In this document: piece by piece, positions 1 to 8,443 of the stretch | Position numbering within the stretch: the stretch's first letter is position 1 | Layout: each line of letters starts with the position of its first letter | NCBI RefSeq assembly: GCF_000696185.1 | Contig: NZ_KK853997.1 | Span: forward strand, 1,731,343 to 1,795,342 | DNA length: 64,000 nucleotides | Direction of reading: 5' to 3' | Origin: Kitasatospora cheerisanensis KCTC 2395 | Lineage (GTDB): Bacteria > Actinomycetota > Actinomycetes > Streptomycetales > Streptomycetaceae | Notes under the pieces: model-generated | Database searches by the model: none | What the model was told of the DNA's origin: nothing | Seen by the model: the letters and a program-made list of their open reading frames with translations, nothing else | Made by a program: the position numbers and the translations under genes

Positions 1-329
1 CGGCGCGCCGTGCCCACCGGCGAATGCGCGGACCGGGTCCGGACCACCGTTCGGACGCTTCCGGAACGCTCTCGTCCGGCCGTTCGGGCGCTTCCGGACG
101 GCCGTTCGGAGCTGCCCGCGAAATCTCGCCGTCCGCCGTACAACCATCCCGGGGCCTCGGTGGTCTCCACTACATTGAGCGATCCAGGAGCCGTCCGACG
201 AGCGGGATTGGGAGTACCCGCCGCGGGCTAGATCACTCGGGAGCGGAGCCGCCGCGCCCGGGGTCGGAGGCCGGGCTCCGCCTGCCGACGGTACCGCCAC
301 GCCGCATGCCGGCGACCGAGGGGGGAACC
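1..329. other. Intergenic left edge with short GC-rich repeats
   Basis: No gene is seen before the deacetylase start. Two near-identical 19-bp blocks (CCGTTCGGRCGCTTCCGGA) lie at 47-65 and 80-98, and a partial third copy at 102-110, giving spacings of 33 and 22 bp. The 22-bp spacing matches the tandem array at 1418-1505. Reading frames through this stretch look like composition-driven artefacts. Confidence 0.5.
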
Positions 330-1324
330 GTGTCGTACGCCACCACCGCCGCCGCCGTCTGCGCCCCGCCCCAGCCCGCTGCCGTACCCGCCGTCGCCGC
401 CGGGCCGTCCCAGCCACGGGACCGGAGCAGCTGGCTGCGGTTCAGTCCGGCCCAGCCGCTGTTCCGGGCCCGGGCCGCGCAGCGGCTGGCCGTGCTCGCC
501 TACCACGGCATCACCGACCCGCGGTCCTTCGGTGCCCAGCTCGACCGGCTGCGCCGGCTGGCCACCCCCGTGTCGGTGCAGGACGTGGAACGGTCGCTGG
601 CCGAGGGCCGGCCGCTGCCGCCGCGCTCGGTCCTGGTGACCTTCGACGACCCCGACCGGACCGTGCTCCGCCACGCGCTCCCGGAACTGGTGGCGCGCCG
701 GATCCCGGCGGCGGCGTTCGTGATCGCCGAGCTGGTCGGCACCGAGAAGCCGTTCTGGTGGCACGAGGCCGCGTTCCTGGCCCGGCACGGCGGCCGGGCC
801 CGGCTGCTGCCGAGCGGCGGCGACCCGGCCCGGGTGCTGGCGCTGCTCAAGGCGCTGCCCGACCCGGACCGTCGGCGCAGCCTGGCCGAGCTGCGGGTCT
901 CCTCGTCCCACCGCCCGCCGGCCCAGGAGCAGCTGCGCCCGGAGGACCTGCGGGCGCTGCGCGAGGCCGACGTCACGGTCGGCAACCACACGCTCGGGCA
1001 CCCGTCGCTGCGCCGCTGCGACGAGGCGACGGTGCATGCGGAGATCGCCGGCGCCCACCTGGCGCTGACCCGCTGGCTGGGCGAGGCGCCGTCCGCGTTC
1101 GCCTACCCGGACGGCGGCTTCGACGAGCGCGCGGACGCGGTGCTGCGCCAGCTCGGCTACCGGCTGGGCTTCCTGTCCGACCACCGGCTCGGCCCCGGCT
1201 GCCCGCCCACCCGCTGCGGATCAGCCGCCTCCAGGTGGACTCCACCACCTCCACCCGCCGGTTCGACACCATCCTGTCGGGCCTGGAGCCGGCGGTTCAG
1301 CGCCTGCTGGGCGCGCAGGCGTAA
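330..1324 (+). CDS. Polysaccharide deacetylase (NodB domain), frameshifted near its end
   Basis: NodB-type carbohydrate esterase expected to remove N- or O-acetyl groups from a polysaccharide. YHG lies at residues 58-60, the metal-site TFDD at 104-107, the HxxxH pair at H220/H224 (NHTLGHP) and FAYPDGG near 258-263. The usual Gly after TFDD is Pro. GTG at 330 was chosen because GAGGGGGG lies just upstream; an in-frame ATG at 306 lacks this. The C-terminus (PLRISRLQVDST...) is in the next frame, and restoring one C in the CCCC run at 1193-1196 rejoins it to the stop at 1324. No signal peptide is obvious. Family assignment is firm; the substrate is unknown. Confidence 0.85.
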
Positions 1325-1417
1325 CGGTTCGCCTGTCCAACACCGGGGTCCGGGACGGGTCCGGCCGCCGGGCCGACCAGGCCCCGGTCGTGCTCCGGCC
1401 CTGGTCGACCGGACTCC

Positions 1418-1505
1418 GACGCTGGTTCGGCCGGGATCGGACGCTGATTCGACCGGCGTCGGACGCTGGTTGGGCCGCAGTCGGACGCGGGTTCGGCCGG
1501 GGTCC
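1418..1505. repeat. 22-bp tandem repeat, four copies
   Basis: Four consecutive 22-bp units begin GACGCTGGTTCGGCCGGG at 1418, 1440, 1462 and 1484, each differing at a few bases, with a more degenerate copy just upstream. The array fills the space between the convergent deacetylase and nitrate transporter genes. No convincing hairpin terminator was seen, so it may be a neutral minisatellite. Confidence 0.8.
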
Positions 1506-1523
1506 GGCCGGGCCTCGGCCCCT

Positions 1524-2747
1524 TCAGGCGGTGCTCGTGGGCCGGATGTTGCGCATCCGGCCCACCGCGTAGACGCAGCCGGCCAGCGCCAGGTCGGACA
1601 GCAGCATGAAGCCGATCGAGTAGCTGCCCTTGGCGCTGTAGATCGCGCCCATGACCAGCGGCGGGACGAAGCCGCCGAGGCCGCCCATCGCCCCGACGAT
1701 GCCGGTCACGGAGCCGACCTGGGCGACCGGGGTGACCTGCGCGACCAGTGCGAACACCGAGCCGCTGGTGGTGCCGAGACCGGCCGCCATCAGCAGGAAC
1801 GCGATCGTCCCGACCGGGCTGAGGTCCGGGTCGAACGCCTGGACCACGGCGAACACGGCGGTCAGCGCCAGCGCCCAGCCGGTGACCACCGCCGGGTGGA
1901 TCCGGTCCGACAGCCAGCCGCCGAGCGGCCGGAACACCACGGTGACCAGCGCGAAGCCGGCCGCCTTGGTGCCGGCGTCGGTCGCCGACAGCTGGTACCA
2001 GGTCTTCAGGTACGTCGGCAGGTAGACGCCGAACGCGACGATCCCGCCGAAGCCGATCGCGTACAGCGCGGACAGCTCCCAGGTGACCCGCAGCCGCCCC
2101 GCGCGGCCCAACCGGGTGGCCAGCGAGGCGGTCGGCACCGCCCGGTCCGGGCGGTCGCGCAGCAGCAGTACGGCGATCACGGTGTAGCCGGCGAGCGCGA
2201 CGGCCATCACCCAGAACGGCAGGTTGTGGCCGTGCTTCCACAGCCGCGGCGTGAAGTAGCCGGACAGCGCGACGCCGCCCATGCCCATGCCGAACACCCC
2301 GAGCCCCAGCCCCCGCTTGTGCGCCGGGAACCACGAGTTCACCAGCGGCACCCCGATCGCGAACGTCGTGCCGCCCAGCCCGAGGAAGAACCCGACCGCC
2401 AGCAGCGCCCCGTACGACTCCCGGGCCGGGATGATCAGCAGCACCGGCACGATGGTCAGCGCCGAGATCAGCGGGAACATCAGCCGCGCCCCGTACCGGT
2501 CGGTGAGCGCGCCGACCGGCACCCGGCCCAGCGAGCCGACGATCACCGGGACGGCGACCAGGAACGACTGCGCGAACGAGGACATGTGCAGCGTCTTGTC
2601 GAACTCGCCGGCCAGCGGGGCGATCAGGTTCCACGCCCAGAAGGTCAGCGCGAACCCCAGCGTCGCCACCACCAGGTTGGTGTACGCCGTCCCCGACACC
2701 CGCTCGCTCGCCGGCGCCCGCTCGTTCGAAGTCGTCAGCTGTCCCAT
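1524..2747 (-). CDS. MFS nitrate/nitrite transporter, NarK family
   Basis: Integral membrane transporter of 407 residues with the twelve hydrophobic helices of the major facilitator superfamily. NarK-family features include the N-terminal segment FALTFWAWNLIAPLAG, the first-half loop GRVPVGALTDRYGARLMFPL and glycine-rich helices such as FFLGLGGTTFAIGVPLVNSW and GIVGAMGGLGGFVPP. NarK proteins exchange or import nitrate and export nitrite. ATG at 2747 (MGQLTTSN) is preferred because the in-frame extension upstream is Arg/Pro-rich and non-hydrophobic. No nitrate reductase genes are adjacent, so its physiological role is open. The 3' end converges on the deacetylase across the 22-bp repeat array. 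Confidence 0.88.
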   Translation of the reverse strand: MGQLTTSNERAPASERVSGTAYTNLVVATLGFALTFWAWNLIAPLAGEFDKTLHMSSFAQSFLVAVPVIVGSLGRVPVGALTDRYGARLMFPLISALTIVPVLLIIPARESYGALLAVGFFLGLGGTTFAIGVPLVNSWFPAHKRGLGLGVFGMGMGGVALSGYFTPRLWKHGHNLPFWVMAVALAGYTVIAVLLLRDRPDRAVPTASLATRLGRAGRLRVTWELSALYAIGFGGIVAFGVYLPTYLKTWYQLSATDAGTKAAGFALVTVVFRPLGGWLSDRIHPAVVTGWALALTAVFAVVQAFDPDLSPVGTIAFLLMAAGLGTTSGSVFALVAQVTPVAQVGSVTGIVGAMGGLGGFVPPLVMGAIYSAKGSYSIGFMLLSDLALAGCVYAVGRMRNIRPTSTA

Positions 2748-2866
2748 GAGACCCAGCCTCGGCACCCGGCCCGGCCCGCCCCGGCCGACGCGGCCGGGCC
2801 GCCGACGCACCGTCAGTCGGACGGAGCAGACCCGGGTGCGGGCGGCGGCCGGGGCGCGGGCGGGGC

Positions 2867-3373
2867 TCAGACCGTGAGGACCTCGGCCTCTTCGGCCGGT
2901 GCGGCGGTCGCGCGGATCTGGGCGGCGTGCACGTGGATCTCGCCGGCGGCCAGCCCGTCCAGCAGTTCACGGACCGTCATCGCGCCCTCGAACACCGGCT
3001 CGCCGTGCGAGAGCAGCAGGGTCGGCAGCGGAGTCTCCAGTTCCTCTGCCGCGAGCGACGCCGCGAACGTGCACAGTGCCTCGCCCTGGGCGGCGACCCG
3101 GCGGAGCAGCTCCGGTCCGCCACCGGTCCGCTCGACCACCCGGCGGAGCGTCCAGCCGTCCTGGGAGACCCGGTTGTCGAACGTGGCGGGCGAGCCGGCC
3201 GCGACGGCGGCCACCGCCGCCAGTGCACCGGCCGTGACCAGCCCGACGTGGGCCAGCACCTCTTCGGCGTCCCACTCCCCCGCCGGGAGGGCGGCGGGCT
3301 CGGCGCCGGACACCTCCTCGGCGGCGGCGATCACGTCCAGGTAGGCGCGGTGGAGCGGGGCGGAGTCGTACAT
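2867..3373 (-). CDS. DinB/maleylpyruvate isomerase-like (MDMPI_N) protein
   Basis: A 168-residue predicted four-helix-bundle protein of the DinB/MDMPI_N superfamily, whose members are often mycothiol-dependent enzymes in actinobacteria. H42 (LAHVG) and H147/H149 (EIHVHAAQ) are placed like the three His of the DinB metal site. It opens with a typical N-terminus (MYDSAPLHRAYLDVIAAAEE). Encoded on the same strand as the NarK-type gene with a 119-bp gap. The reaction cannot be told from sequence. Confidence 0.72.
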   Translation of the reverse strand: MYDSAPLHRAYLDVIAAAEEVSGAEPAALPAGEWDAEEVLAHVGLVTAGALAAVAAVAAGSPATFDNRVSQDGWTLRRVVERTGGGPELLRRVAAQGEALCTFAASLAAEELETPLPTLLLSHGEPVFEGAMTVRELLDGLAAGEIHVHAAQIRATAAPAEEAEVLTV

Positions 3374-3430
3374 CCGTGGTGCCCTTCTGCGACGGCGGCG
3401 ACCTCGATGACGCCGCTACGGGTGGCTCAG

Positions 3431-3565
3431 GTCGTGACTGGAACGTGGTTCGGGCCGTGGCGGAAGCGTGGGCCGGGTCGTGCCTGGAACGTGGCTCGCT
3501 TGGCGGCCGAAGGCGTGGGCCGGGCCACTGGACCGTGGTTCGGGTCGTGGCTGCGAATGGCGGCT
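3431..3565. repeat. Imperfect ~45-bp repeat, about three copies
   Basis: The phrase CTGGAACGTGG or a close variant recurs at about 3438, 3484 and 3528 within longer similar blocks rich in GTGG and GGGCC, giving a period of 44-46 bp. The block fills the gap between the ArsR-SRPBCC stop and the upstream end of the DinB-like gene. No gene is seen in this stretch. Confidence 0.6.
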
Positions 3566-3576
3566 CGGATGGTGGC

Positions 3577-4413
3577 TCAGCTGTCGGTGGGGGCCATCTC
3601 CCACGGCGCCTGCGGCAGTGTCTCGCCGGTCTCCAGCAGGGACTTCAGGTTCGCCAGGACGGCCGGCCAGCCGTGCGAGATCGCCTGCAGCGCGGTGCGG
3701 TCGCGCAGCTTCTCGTGGGTGACGGTCAGTCGGACGATGTCCTCGTACGGCTCGATCAGGAAGGTGACGGTGGCTGCCTCCTCCTGGGCGGACAGGTCCG
3801 GCCGGTCCTCGAAGGTGATCACCAGGCGGGTCGGCGGCTCGGCGGCCAGCACCCGGCCGGTGACGTCGACCTTGCCGGAACCGTCGGTGCGGCGGTGCTC
3901 CCAGGTCGAGCCGGCCTGCCAGTCGGAGACGTTGGCATGGCCCCAGTAGCGGGCCGTCAACTCGGCGTCGGTAAGCGCTTTCCACACCTGTTCCGGGGTG
4001 GCCCGGATGTAGGTCGCGTACACGTAGGTCGGGACGGTCGGGACAGTACCGGTCTCGGATGCGCTGTTCATGGCGTTCTCCTGCTCTGCCTGTCGTTTGA
4101 TCCCGCCGAGGACGGCCAGCCGGGGGCGGTCGAAGTCGGCGATCCACCGCTGCTCGATCTCCTGGATCGGCCCGGGGTTGAGGTAGTGGAGCCGCTCCCG
4201 CCCCCGCCGGACCACGGTGACCAGCCGCGCGGCGACCAGCAGGTCCAGGTGCTGGGTCACGGACTGCCGCGCCATCGCCACCTCCTCGCACAGCTCCCGC
4301 AGCGTCTGCCCGTCGCGGACCCGCAGCCGGTCGAGCAGCGCCCGGCGGGTCGGATCGGCGAGGGCCTTGAACACCGCGTCCATCGGGGCGGCGGGGATCG
4401 GTTCCGGACTCAC
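3577..4413 (-). CDS. Fused ArsR-type regulator and SRPBCC (AHSA1-like) domain
   Basis: A 278-residue two-domain protein. Residues about 11-95 form an ArsR-type winged helix (FKALADPTRRALLDRL, then a recognition region around MARQSVTQHLDLL). Residues about 130-265 form a START/SRPBCC lipid-binding fold of the AHSA1 type (VYATYIRATPEQVWKALTD, RYWGHANVSDW). These domains are more often separate coupled genes, so the fusion suggests a ligand bound in the SRPBCC pocket modulates DNA binding; that is inference. ATG at 4413 gives the full N-terminus; a second ATG at 4383 is possible. A GGTAAGCGCTTTCC sequence at 3970-3983 inside this gene resembles the 5.9-kb array but encodes the ordinary WKALTD motif. 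Confidence 0.85.
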   Translation of the reverse strand: MSPEPIPAAPMDAVFKALADPTRRALLDRLRVRDGQTLRELCEEVAMARQSVTQHLDLLVAARLVTVVRRGRERLHYLNPGPIQEIEQRWIADFDRPRLAVLGGIKRQAEQENAMNSASETGTVPTVPTYVYATYIRATPEQVWKALTDAELTARYWGHANVSDWQAGSTWEHRRTDGSGKVDVTGRVLAAEPPTRLVITFEDRPDLSAQEEAATVTFLIEPYEDIVRLTVTHEKLRDRTALQAISHGWPAVLANLKSLLETGETLPQAPWEMAPTDS

Positions 4414-4487
4414 TCCTCCATCATGCAGGCGTTTACCTGCCTATCGCAACCGGATCGACCGGACGCCTCGATCCGGACCTCAGCCCC

Positions 4488-4913
4488 TCAGCCCCCGTGC
4501 GCACGGATCTCCACCAGCACCGTCCCGTCCCCCTGATCGGCAGCCCACAGGTCGAACTCCCCCGCCATGCCCGGCGGCCAGTCCACGTACGGCTCGAACG
4601 AGAGGGACAGGGCGACCCGGCACTTCTCCGCCGGCCGTGGCGAGACGTGCGGGAACGCGGCGCGCAGCTCGCCGACCCGCCCGCTCCGCAGGCGGAACGA
4701 GAGCTCGTACCAGCGCTCCTGGAAACCGCTGTCCACACAGCGGAAGTCCGCCGCACCCGCGGGGATCGAGCCGCCGAGGTAGGTGTCGAGGTTGCGGCAG
4801 GTGCGGTCGTCGGCGATCACCGCCTTCCCGACCTCGTACAGGACTCCCCCGCCCGCCGTGAGCACCGCCATCGCCAGCGGCACTGCCACCACCGGTCGTT
4901 GCCAGACCTTCAT
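4488..4913 (-). CDS. Small membrane-anchored or secreted protein of unknown function
   Basis: 141 residues with one N-terminal hydrophobic segment (VVAVPLAMAVLTAGGGVL, about residues 8-25) and a short basic start, so either a signal anchor or a signal peptide. Three Cys (CRNLD, FRCVD, EKCRV) follow the hydrophobic segment and could form an extracytoplasmic disulfide. A strong GGAGGGG lies about 5 bases before ATG 4913. No family recognised. Confidence 0.7.
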   Translation of the reverse strand: MKVWQRPVVAVPLAMAVLTAGGGVLYEVGKAVIADDRTCRNLDTYLGGSIPAGAADFRCVDSGFQERWYELSFRLRSGRVGELRAAFPHVSPRPAEKCRVALSLSFEPYVDWPPGMAGEFDLWAADQGDGTVLVEIRAHGG

Positions 4914-4970
4914 CGCACCCCTCCACCGTCGGGCCGCTCGGCCCGCCCCGGCGGCATCCCGGCAGAGGGT

Positions 4971-4984
4971 TTGAACACATTCAA
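4971..4984. promoter_or_regulatory. AT-rich inverted repeat in divergent intergenic region
   Basis: TTGAA-CACA-TTCAA forms a perfect 5-bp inverted repeat in an otherwise GC-saturated spacer between the divergent small membrane protein and the racemase. Position and composition suit an operator or a promoter element for either gene. No regulator is identified. Confidence 0.4.
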
Positions 4985-5065
4985 CTTTGGCGTTCGACTC
5001 TGGCTCGGGGTCGGGCGGGCGCCCCTGACCGGACCAGGGTCCGAGCCGGTCAGGAGGTAGAGTCG

Positions 5066-5833
5066 TTGCTCGTGAAGATCGCCCTCGTGGACTCCGGACT
5101 CGGACTGCTCGCCGCCACCGCCGCGCTGCGCCGCCTGCGCCCGGACGCGGACCTGGTCATCTCCTGCGACCCCGACGGCATGCCCTGGGGGCCCCGTACC
5201 CCCGAGGACATCACCGAGCACGCCCTCGCCTGCGCCCGCGCGGCCGCCGCGCACTCCCTGGACGCGATGGTCGTCGCCTGCAACACCGCCTCCGTGCACG
5301 CCCTGGAGCGGCTGCGCGCCGAGTTCGAGCCCGAGATCCCGGTGATCGGCACCGTTCCCGCGATCAAGCCCGCCGCCGCGGCGGGCGGCGTGGTCGCCAT
5401 CTGGGCCACGCCCGCCACCACCGGCAGCGCCTACCAGCGCGGACTGATCGCCGAGTTCGGCGGCGCCGCCGAGGTTCACGAAGTCGCCTGCCCCGGCCTG
5501 GCCGAGGCCGTCGAGCACGCCGACGAGGACGCGATCGCCGCCGCCATCGCCTTCGCCGCCGCCCGCACGCCCGCCTCCACCACCGACCTGGTCCTCGGCT
5601 GCACCCACTACGAGCTGGTCGACGACCGCATCGCCGCGGCCCTGGCCGCGCCCGCCGCACGCTTCCACGGCTCCGCCGACGCCGTCGCCGCGCAGGCCCT
5701 CCGCCGCATCGCCGCCCCCACCACTCCCGGCGCCGGCACCCTCACCGTCCTCCACTCCGGCCGTCCCGCCGCCCTCCAGCCGGCCGCCCTCAACTACCCG
5801 CAGGGCGAGCTGCTTCTCGGCGCCACGGTCTGA
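5066..5833 (+). CDS. Aspartate/glutamate racemase family protein (MurI-like)
   Basis: A 255-residue cytoplasmic Asp/Glu racemase-superfamily enzyme. Both catalytic cysteines sit in their motifs: C72 in ACNTAS and C179 in LGCTHYE. The N-terminal VDSGLG matches the family substrate-binding loop. Glutamate racemase supplies D-glutamate for peptidoglycan; this copy may be a paralogue of murI. TTG at 5066 was chosen because AGGAGG at 5052-5057 is spaced 8 bases from it; GTG at 5072 is the alternative (14 bases). The 3' end runs directly into the palindrome array. Confidence 0.8.
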   Translation: MLVKIALVDSGLGLLAATAALRRLRPDADLVISCDPDGMPWGPRTPEDITEHALACARAAAAHSLDAMVVACNTASVHALERLRAEFEPEIPVIGTVPAIKPAAAAGGVVAIWATPATTGSAYQRGLIAEFGGAAEVHEVACPGLAEAVEHADEDAIAAAIAFAAARTPASTTDLVLGCTHYELVDDRIAAALAAPAARFHGSADAVAAQALRRIAAPTTPGAGTLTVLHSGRPAALQPAALNYPQGELLLGATV

Positions 5834-5893
5834 CGGTCGGCCTGCTCGGTCGTGCGGTCGTGCGGTCGTTCCAGCCTTACGCGGGCGGCGGGC

Positions 5894-6141
5894 GGGAAAG
5901 CGTTTTCCCATTGCTTTCGGGCCCAGTGGCAGGTGCAGCCGGTAAGCGCTTTCCCGTTGCTCCGGCGGTGACGGTAAACGCTTTCCCAGCGCGCCTCCCG
6001 CCGCAGTCATTCACGTGCAGCGGACGCGGTAAACGCTTTCCCGCCGCCGGAGACGCCAGCCGGTAAGCGCTTTCCCGTCCCGCCATCCGAACGGGAAAGC
6101 GCTTACCCCCGCGCGCCCACCAACCGGTAAGCGCTTTCCCG
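5894..6141. repeat. Array of seven 16-bp near-palindromes (GGTAAGCGCTTTCCCG type)
   Basis: Seven copies start at 5894, 5941, 5973, 6028, 6062, 6093 and 6126. Consensus is GG(T/G)AA(A/G)CGCTTTCCCG, a dyad centred on GCGC with one non-pairing position. Six are in one orientation and the 6093 copy is inverted (GGGAAAGCGCTTACCC). Start-to-start distances are 47, 32, 55, 34, 31 and 33 bp, so four are near three helical turns. The array occupies most of the 408-bp gap between the racemase stop and the glycosyltransferase start. The AAGCGCTT core is reminiscent of LacI-family operators. Operator cluster and REP-like element are both possible. Confidence 0.85.
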
Positions 6142-6241
6142 CCCGCCCCGCCACACCCGACCCGCGCCCGACCCACGCCCGCCGGGCGACCCCGTGTCGC
6201 GCCTCGGCGTCGCCGGTGGCCGGCTGGGGCAGACTGCGGGG

Positions 6242-7414
6242 GTGACCGTCCTGTGGTGGGTGTCGGTGGTGGCGCTGCTGGCGTGGGTGTGGCTGGCGGT
6301 GTGTCACGGCGGGTTCTGGCGGACCGATCAGCGGGTGCCGCGTGGGGGTGCGGAGCCGTCGCGGTGGCCGGAGGTGGTGGCGGTGGTGCCGGCGCGGGAC
6401 GAGGCCGGGGTGCTGCCGCTGTCGCTGCCGAGTCTGCTGGCGCAGGAGTATCCGGGCCGGGCCAGGGTCGTGCTGGTGGACGATCACAGTACGGACGGGA
6501 CGGCCGAGTTGGCGCGGGAGCTTGCCGCGGCGGCGCCGGGGCTGACGTTGGAGGTGACCACTCCCCCGCCGCTGCCGGAGGGCTGGACGGGCAAGTTGTG
6601 GGCGTTGCGGCACGGTGTCGAACGGGCGGCCGAGGCCGGCGACGCGGAGTGGCTGCTGCTGACGGACGCGGACATCGCGCACCGCCCGGGCTCGTTGCGG
6701 GCACTGGTCGCCGCGGGCGAGGCGCACCGGCTGGATCTGGTGTCGCAGATGGCGCGCCTGCGGGTGGAGTCCGGATGGGAGCGGCTGATCGTTCCGGCGT
6801 TCGTGTACTTCTTCGCCCAGCTGTACCCGTTCCGCCGTTCGAACCGTCCGGGTTCCCGGACCGCCGCCGCGGCCGGTGGCTGTTCGCTGGTGCGGCGGGA
6901 GGCGTTGGAGCGGGCGGGCGGGGTGGCGGCGATCCGGGGCGCGGTGATCGACGACGTGTCGCTCGCCCGCGCGGTGAAGCGCTCCGGTGGGCGGACCTGG
7001 CTGGGTCTCGCCGACCGGGTCGACTCGGTCCGGCCGTACCCGGGCCTGTCGCCGCTGTGGCGGATGGTGTCGCGCAGCGCGTACGCCCAACTCCGGTACT
7101 CGCCACTCCTGTTGCTCGGCACCGTCCTCGGCCTGGCGCTGGTCTACCTGGTGCCGCCGGTCGCCGCCGTCGCCGGTCTGCTGGCGGGCGAGTGGTGGAC
7201 GGCCGCTGCCGGGCTGGCGGCCTGGGCGGTGATGGCGGGGACGTTCGCGCCGATGCTGCGGTACTACGGCCGGCCGGTGGCGGAGGCCCCGTTGCTGCCG
7301 TTCACCGCGCTGCTGTACCTGCTGATGACGGTCGACTCGGCCGTCCAGCACTGGCGCGGCCGCGGTTCGGCCTGGAAGGGGCGGACGTACCCGCACCCGC
7401 AGCGGGCCGAGTGA
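6242..7414 (+). CDS. HpnB-like family 2 glycosyltransferase
   Basis: A 390-residue membrane-associated GT2 of the hopene-associated HpnB type. An N-terminal helix (LWWVSVVALLAWVWLAV) precedes the GT-A domain, with VVPARDEAG, VDDHSTDGT, the metal-binding LTDADI and the acceptor region GGCSLVRREALERAGG ... IDDVSLARAVKRSGG. Two or three C-terminal hydrophobic helices follow. GTG at 6242 starts just before the first helix; an upstream GTG at 6194 would add 16 unlikely residues. No squalene-hopene cyclase or other hopanoid genes are here, so the lipid acceptor is unproven. It lies directly downstream of the palindrome array. Confidence 0.82.
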   Translation: MTVLWWVSVVALLAWVWLAVCHGGFWRTDQRVPRGGAEPSRWPEVVAVVPARDEAGVLPLSLPSLLAQEYPGRARVVLVDDHSTDGTAELARELAAAAPGLTLEVTTPPPLPEGWTGKLWALRHGVERAAEAGDAEWLLLTDADIAHRPGSLRALVAAGEAHRLDLVSQMARLRVESGWERLIVPAFVYFFAQLYPFRRSNRPGSRTAAAAGGCSLVRREALERAGGVAAIRGAVIDDVSLARAVKRSGGRTWLGLADRVDSVRPYPGLSPLWRMVSRSAYAQLRYSPLLLLGTVLGLALVYLVPPVAAVAGLLAGEWWTAAAGLAAWAVMAGTFAPMLRYYGRPVAEAPLLPFTALLYLLMTVDSAVQHWRGRGSAWKGRTYPHPQRAE

Positions 7415-7440
7415 GCGAACGACCGGACAGGCATACTCGG

Positions 7441-8184
7441 ATGATGGAACGTCAGGAGATCGGGCGGATCGCCCACCGCGACCATCCCGTGGCCGCCCCG
7501 CTGTCGGACGAGTCGGTGCACCGCCTGCTGGAACGGCAGCTGCGCCGCTGCCCGGAGGGGCGGGTGCTGGACCTCGGCTGCGGTGAAGGCACCTGGCTGG
7601 TACGGGCGTTGGCGTCCTACCCGGGGTTGCGCGCGGTCGGCGTGGACACCAATGCGGCCGCCCTGGAGGCCGGTCGGCAGACCGCCGAGCGGGCGGGCGT
7701 GGCGCGCCGGATCGGCCTGCACCACCTGGACGTAAGGGAGTTCACCTCCGCCGAGCGGTTCGACGCGGTGCTGTCGGTCGGCGCGACGTACGCGTTCGGC
7801 GGGCTGTCGCAGACCCTCGACGCGGTCCGTCCGTTGCTCGCGCCGGGTGGCACGCTGCTGCTCGGCGAGTCGTACTGGGACGGCCAACTCACGGACCGCT
7901 CGCGCGAGTTCTTCGGCGACGAGCTCACCGACCTGCCGGGCACCGTGGCCGCTGTCCGCGCCGCCGGCTGGTGGCCGGTCGCGGGGCACACCTCCACCCG
8001 CGACGAGCTCGACGCCTACGAGTGGGCCTGGACCGGCTCCCTCGCCGACTGGGCCCTCGACCGGCCGCCCGGCCCCGACCGCGACCAGGCACTGGAGGCC
8101 GCCGACCGCCACCGCGACGAGTGGCTGAACGAGTACCGCGAGGGCTTCGGCTTCGTCACCCTCCTGCTGCGGTACGAGGGTTGA
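7441..8184 (+). CDS. Class I SAM-dependent methyltransferase
   Basis: 247 residues with a Rossmann methyltransferase core: motif I VLDLGCGEGTWLVRAL, an acidic residue ending strand beta-2 (AVGVDTN), HHLDVREF as motif II and a hydrophobic strand LLLGESYWDG. These fix the SAM site but not the substrate. ATG codons at 7441 and 7444 are both usable. It follows the HpnB-like gene by 26 bp on the same strand and may be co-transcribed. The 259 bp after it, up to the convergent glycosyltransferase, hold only short CCCGTG-rich repeats. Confidence 0.82.
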   Translation: MMERQEIGRIAHRDHPVAAPLSDESVHRLLERQLRRCPEGRVLDLGCGEGTWLVRALASYPGLRAVGVDTNAAALEAGRQTAERAGVARRIGLHHLDVREFTSAERFDAVLSVGATYAFGGLSQTLDAVRPLLAPGGTLLLGESYWDGQLTDRSREFFGDELTDLPGTVAAVRAAGWWPVAGHTSTRDELDAYEWAWTGSLADWALDRPPGPDRDQALEAADRHRDEWLNEYREGFGFVTLLLRYEG

Positions 8185-8443
8185 CCTGACCTCCACCGTG
8201 TCGGCCCGATCTCCTGCCCAGAACCGGGCCCACTGTCGCCGAACTGCCGGCCCCAGCACTTCGGGACGGCCCACCGGACGAAGCACCCCGATCCGGTCCA
8301 CACCCGACGCGCTTCCGTGTACCCGCCCGTGTGCCTGCCCGTGCACCTGCTCTTCGCCGGCTGACTACGCCTGTTGGGCGACCTGCCGGGCGACCCCGCT
8401 GATCCCGGCGGCCAACGGCCAACGGCCGGCGGCCGAGACCGCG

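Noticed and set aside
1325..3344. A long plus-strand open frame continuing past the deacetylase over the nitrate transporter and DinB-like genes
   Set aside because: It is Arg/Pro/Gln/His-rich without domains and mirrors the codon bias of the minus-strand genes, whose products have clear families.
3970..3983. An eighth copy of the AAGCGCTT palindrome
   Set aside because: It lies inside the SRPBCC coding region and encodes the conserved WKALTD motif, so the match is explained by protein constraint.
5860..6066. Small peptide with repeated GKRFP motifs
   Set aside because: The repetition comes from the palindromic DNA repeats; there is no ribosome site or conserved protein context.
5894..6141. 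CRISPR array
   Set aside because: Repeats are only 16 bp and imperfect, one is inverted, intervals vary from 15 to 39 bp, and no cas genes are nearby.
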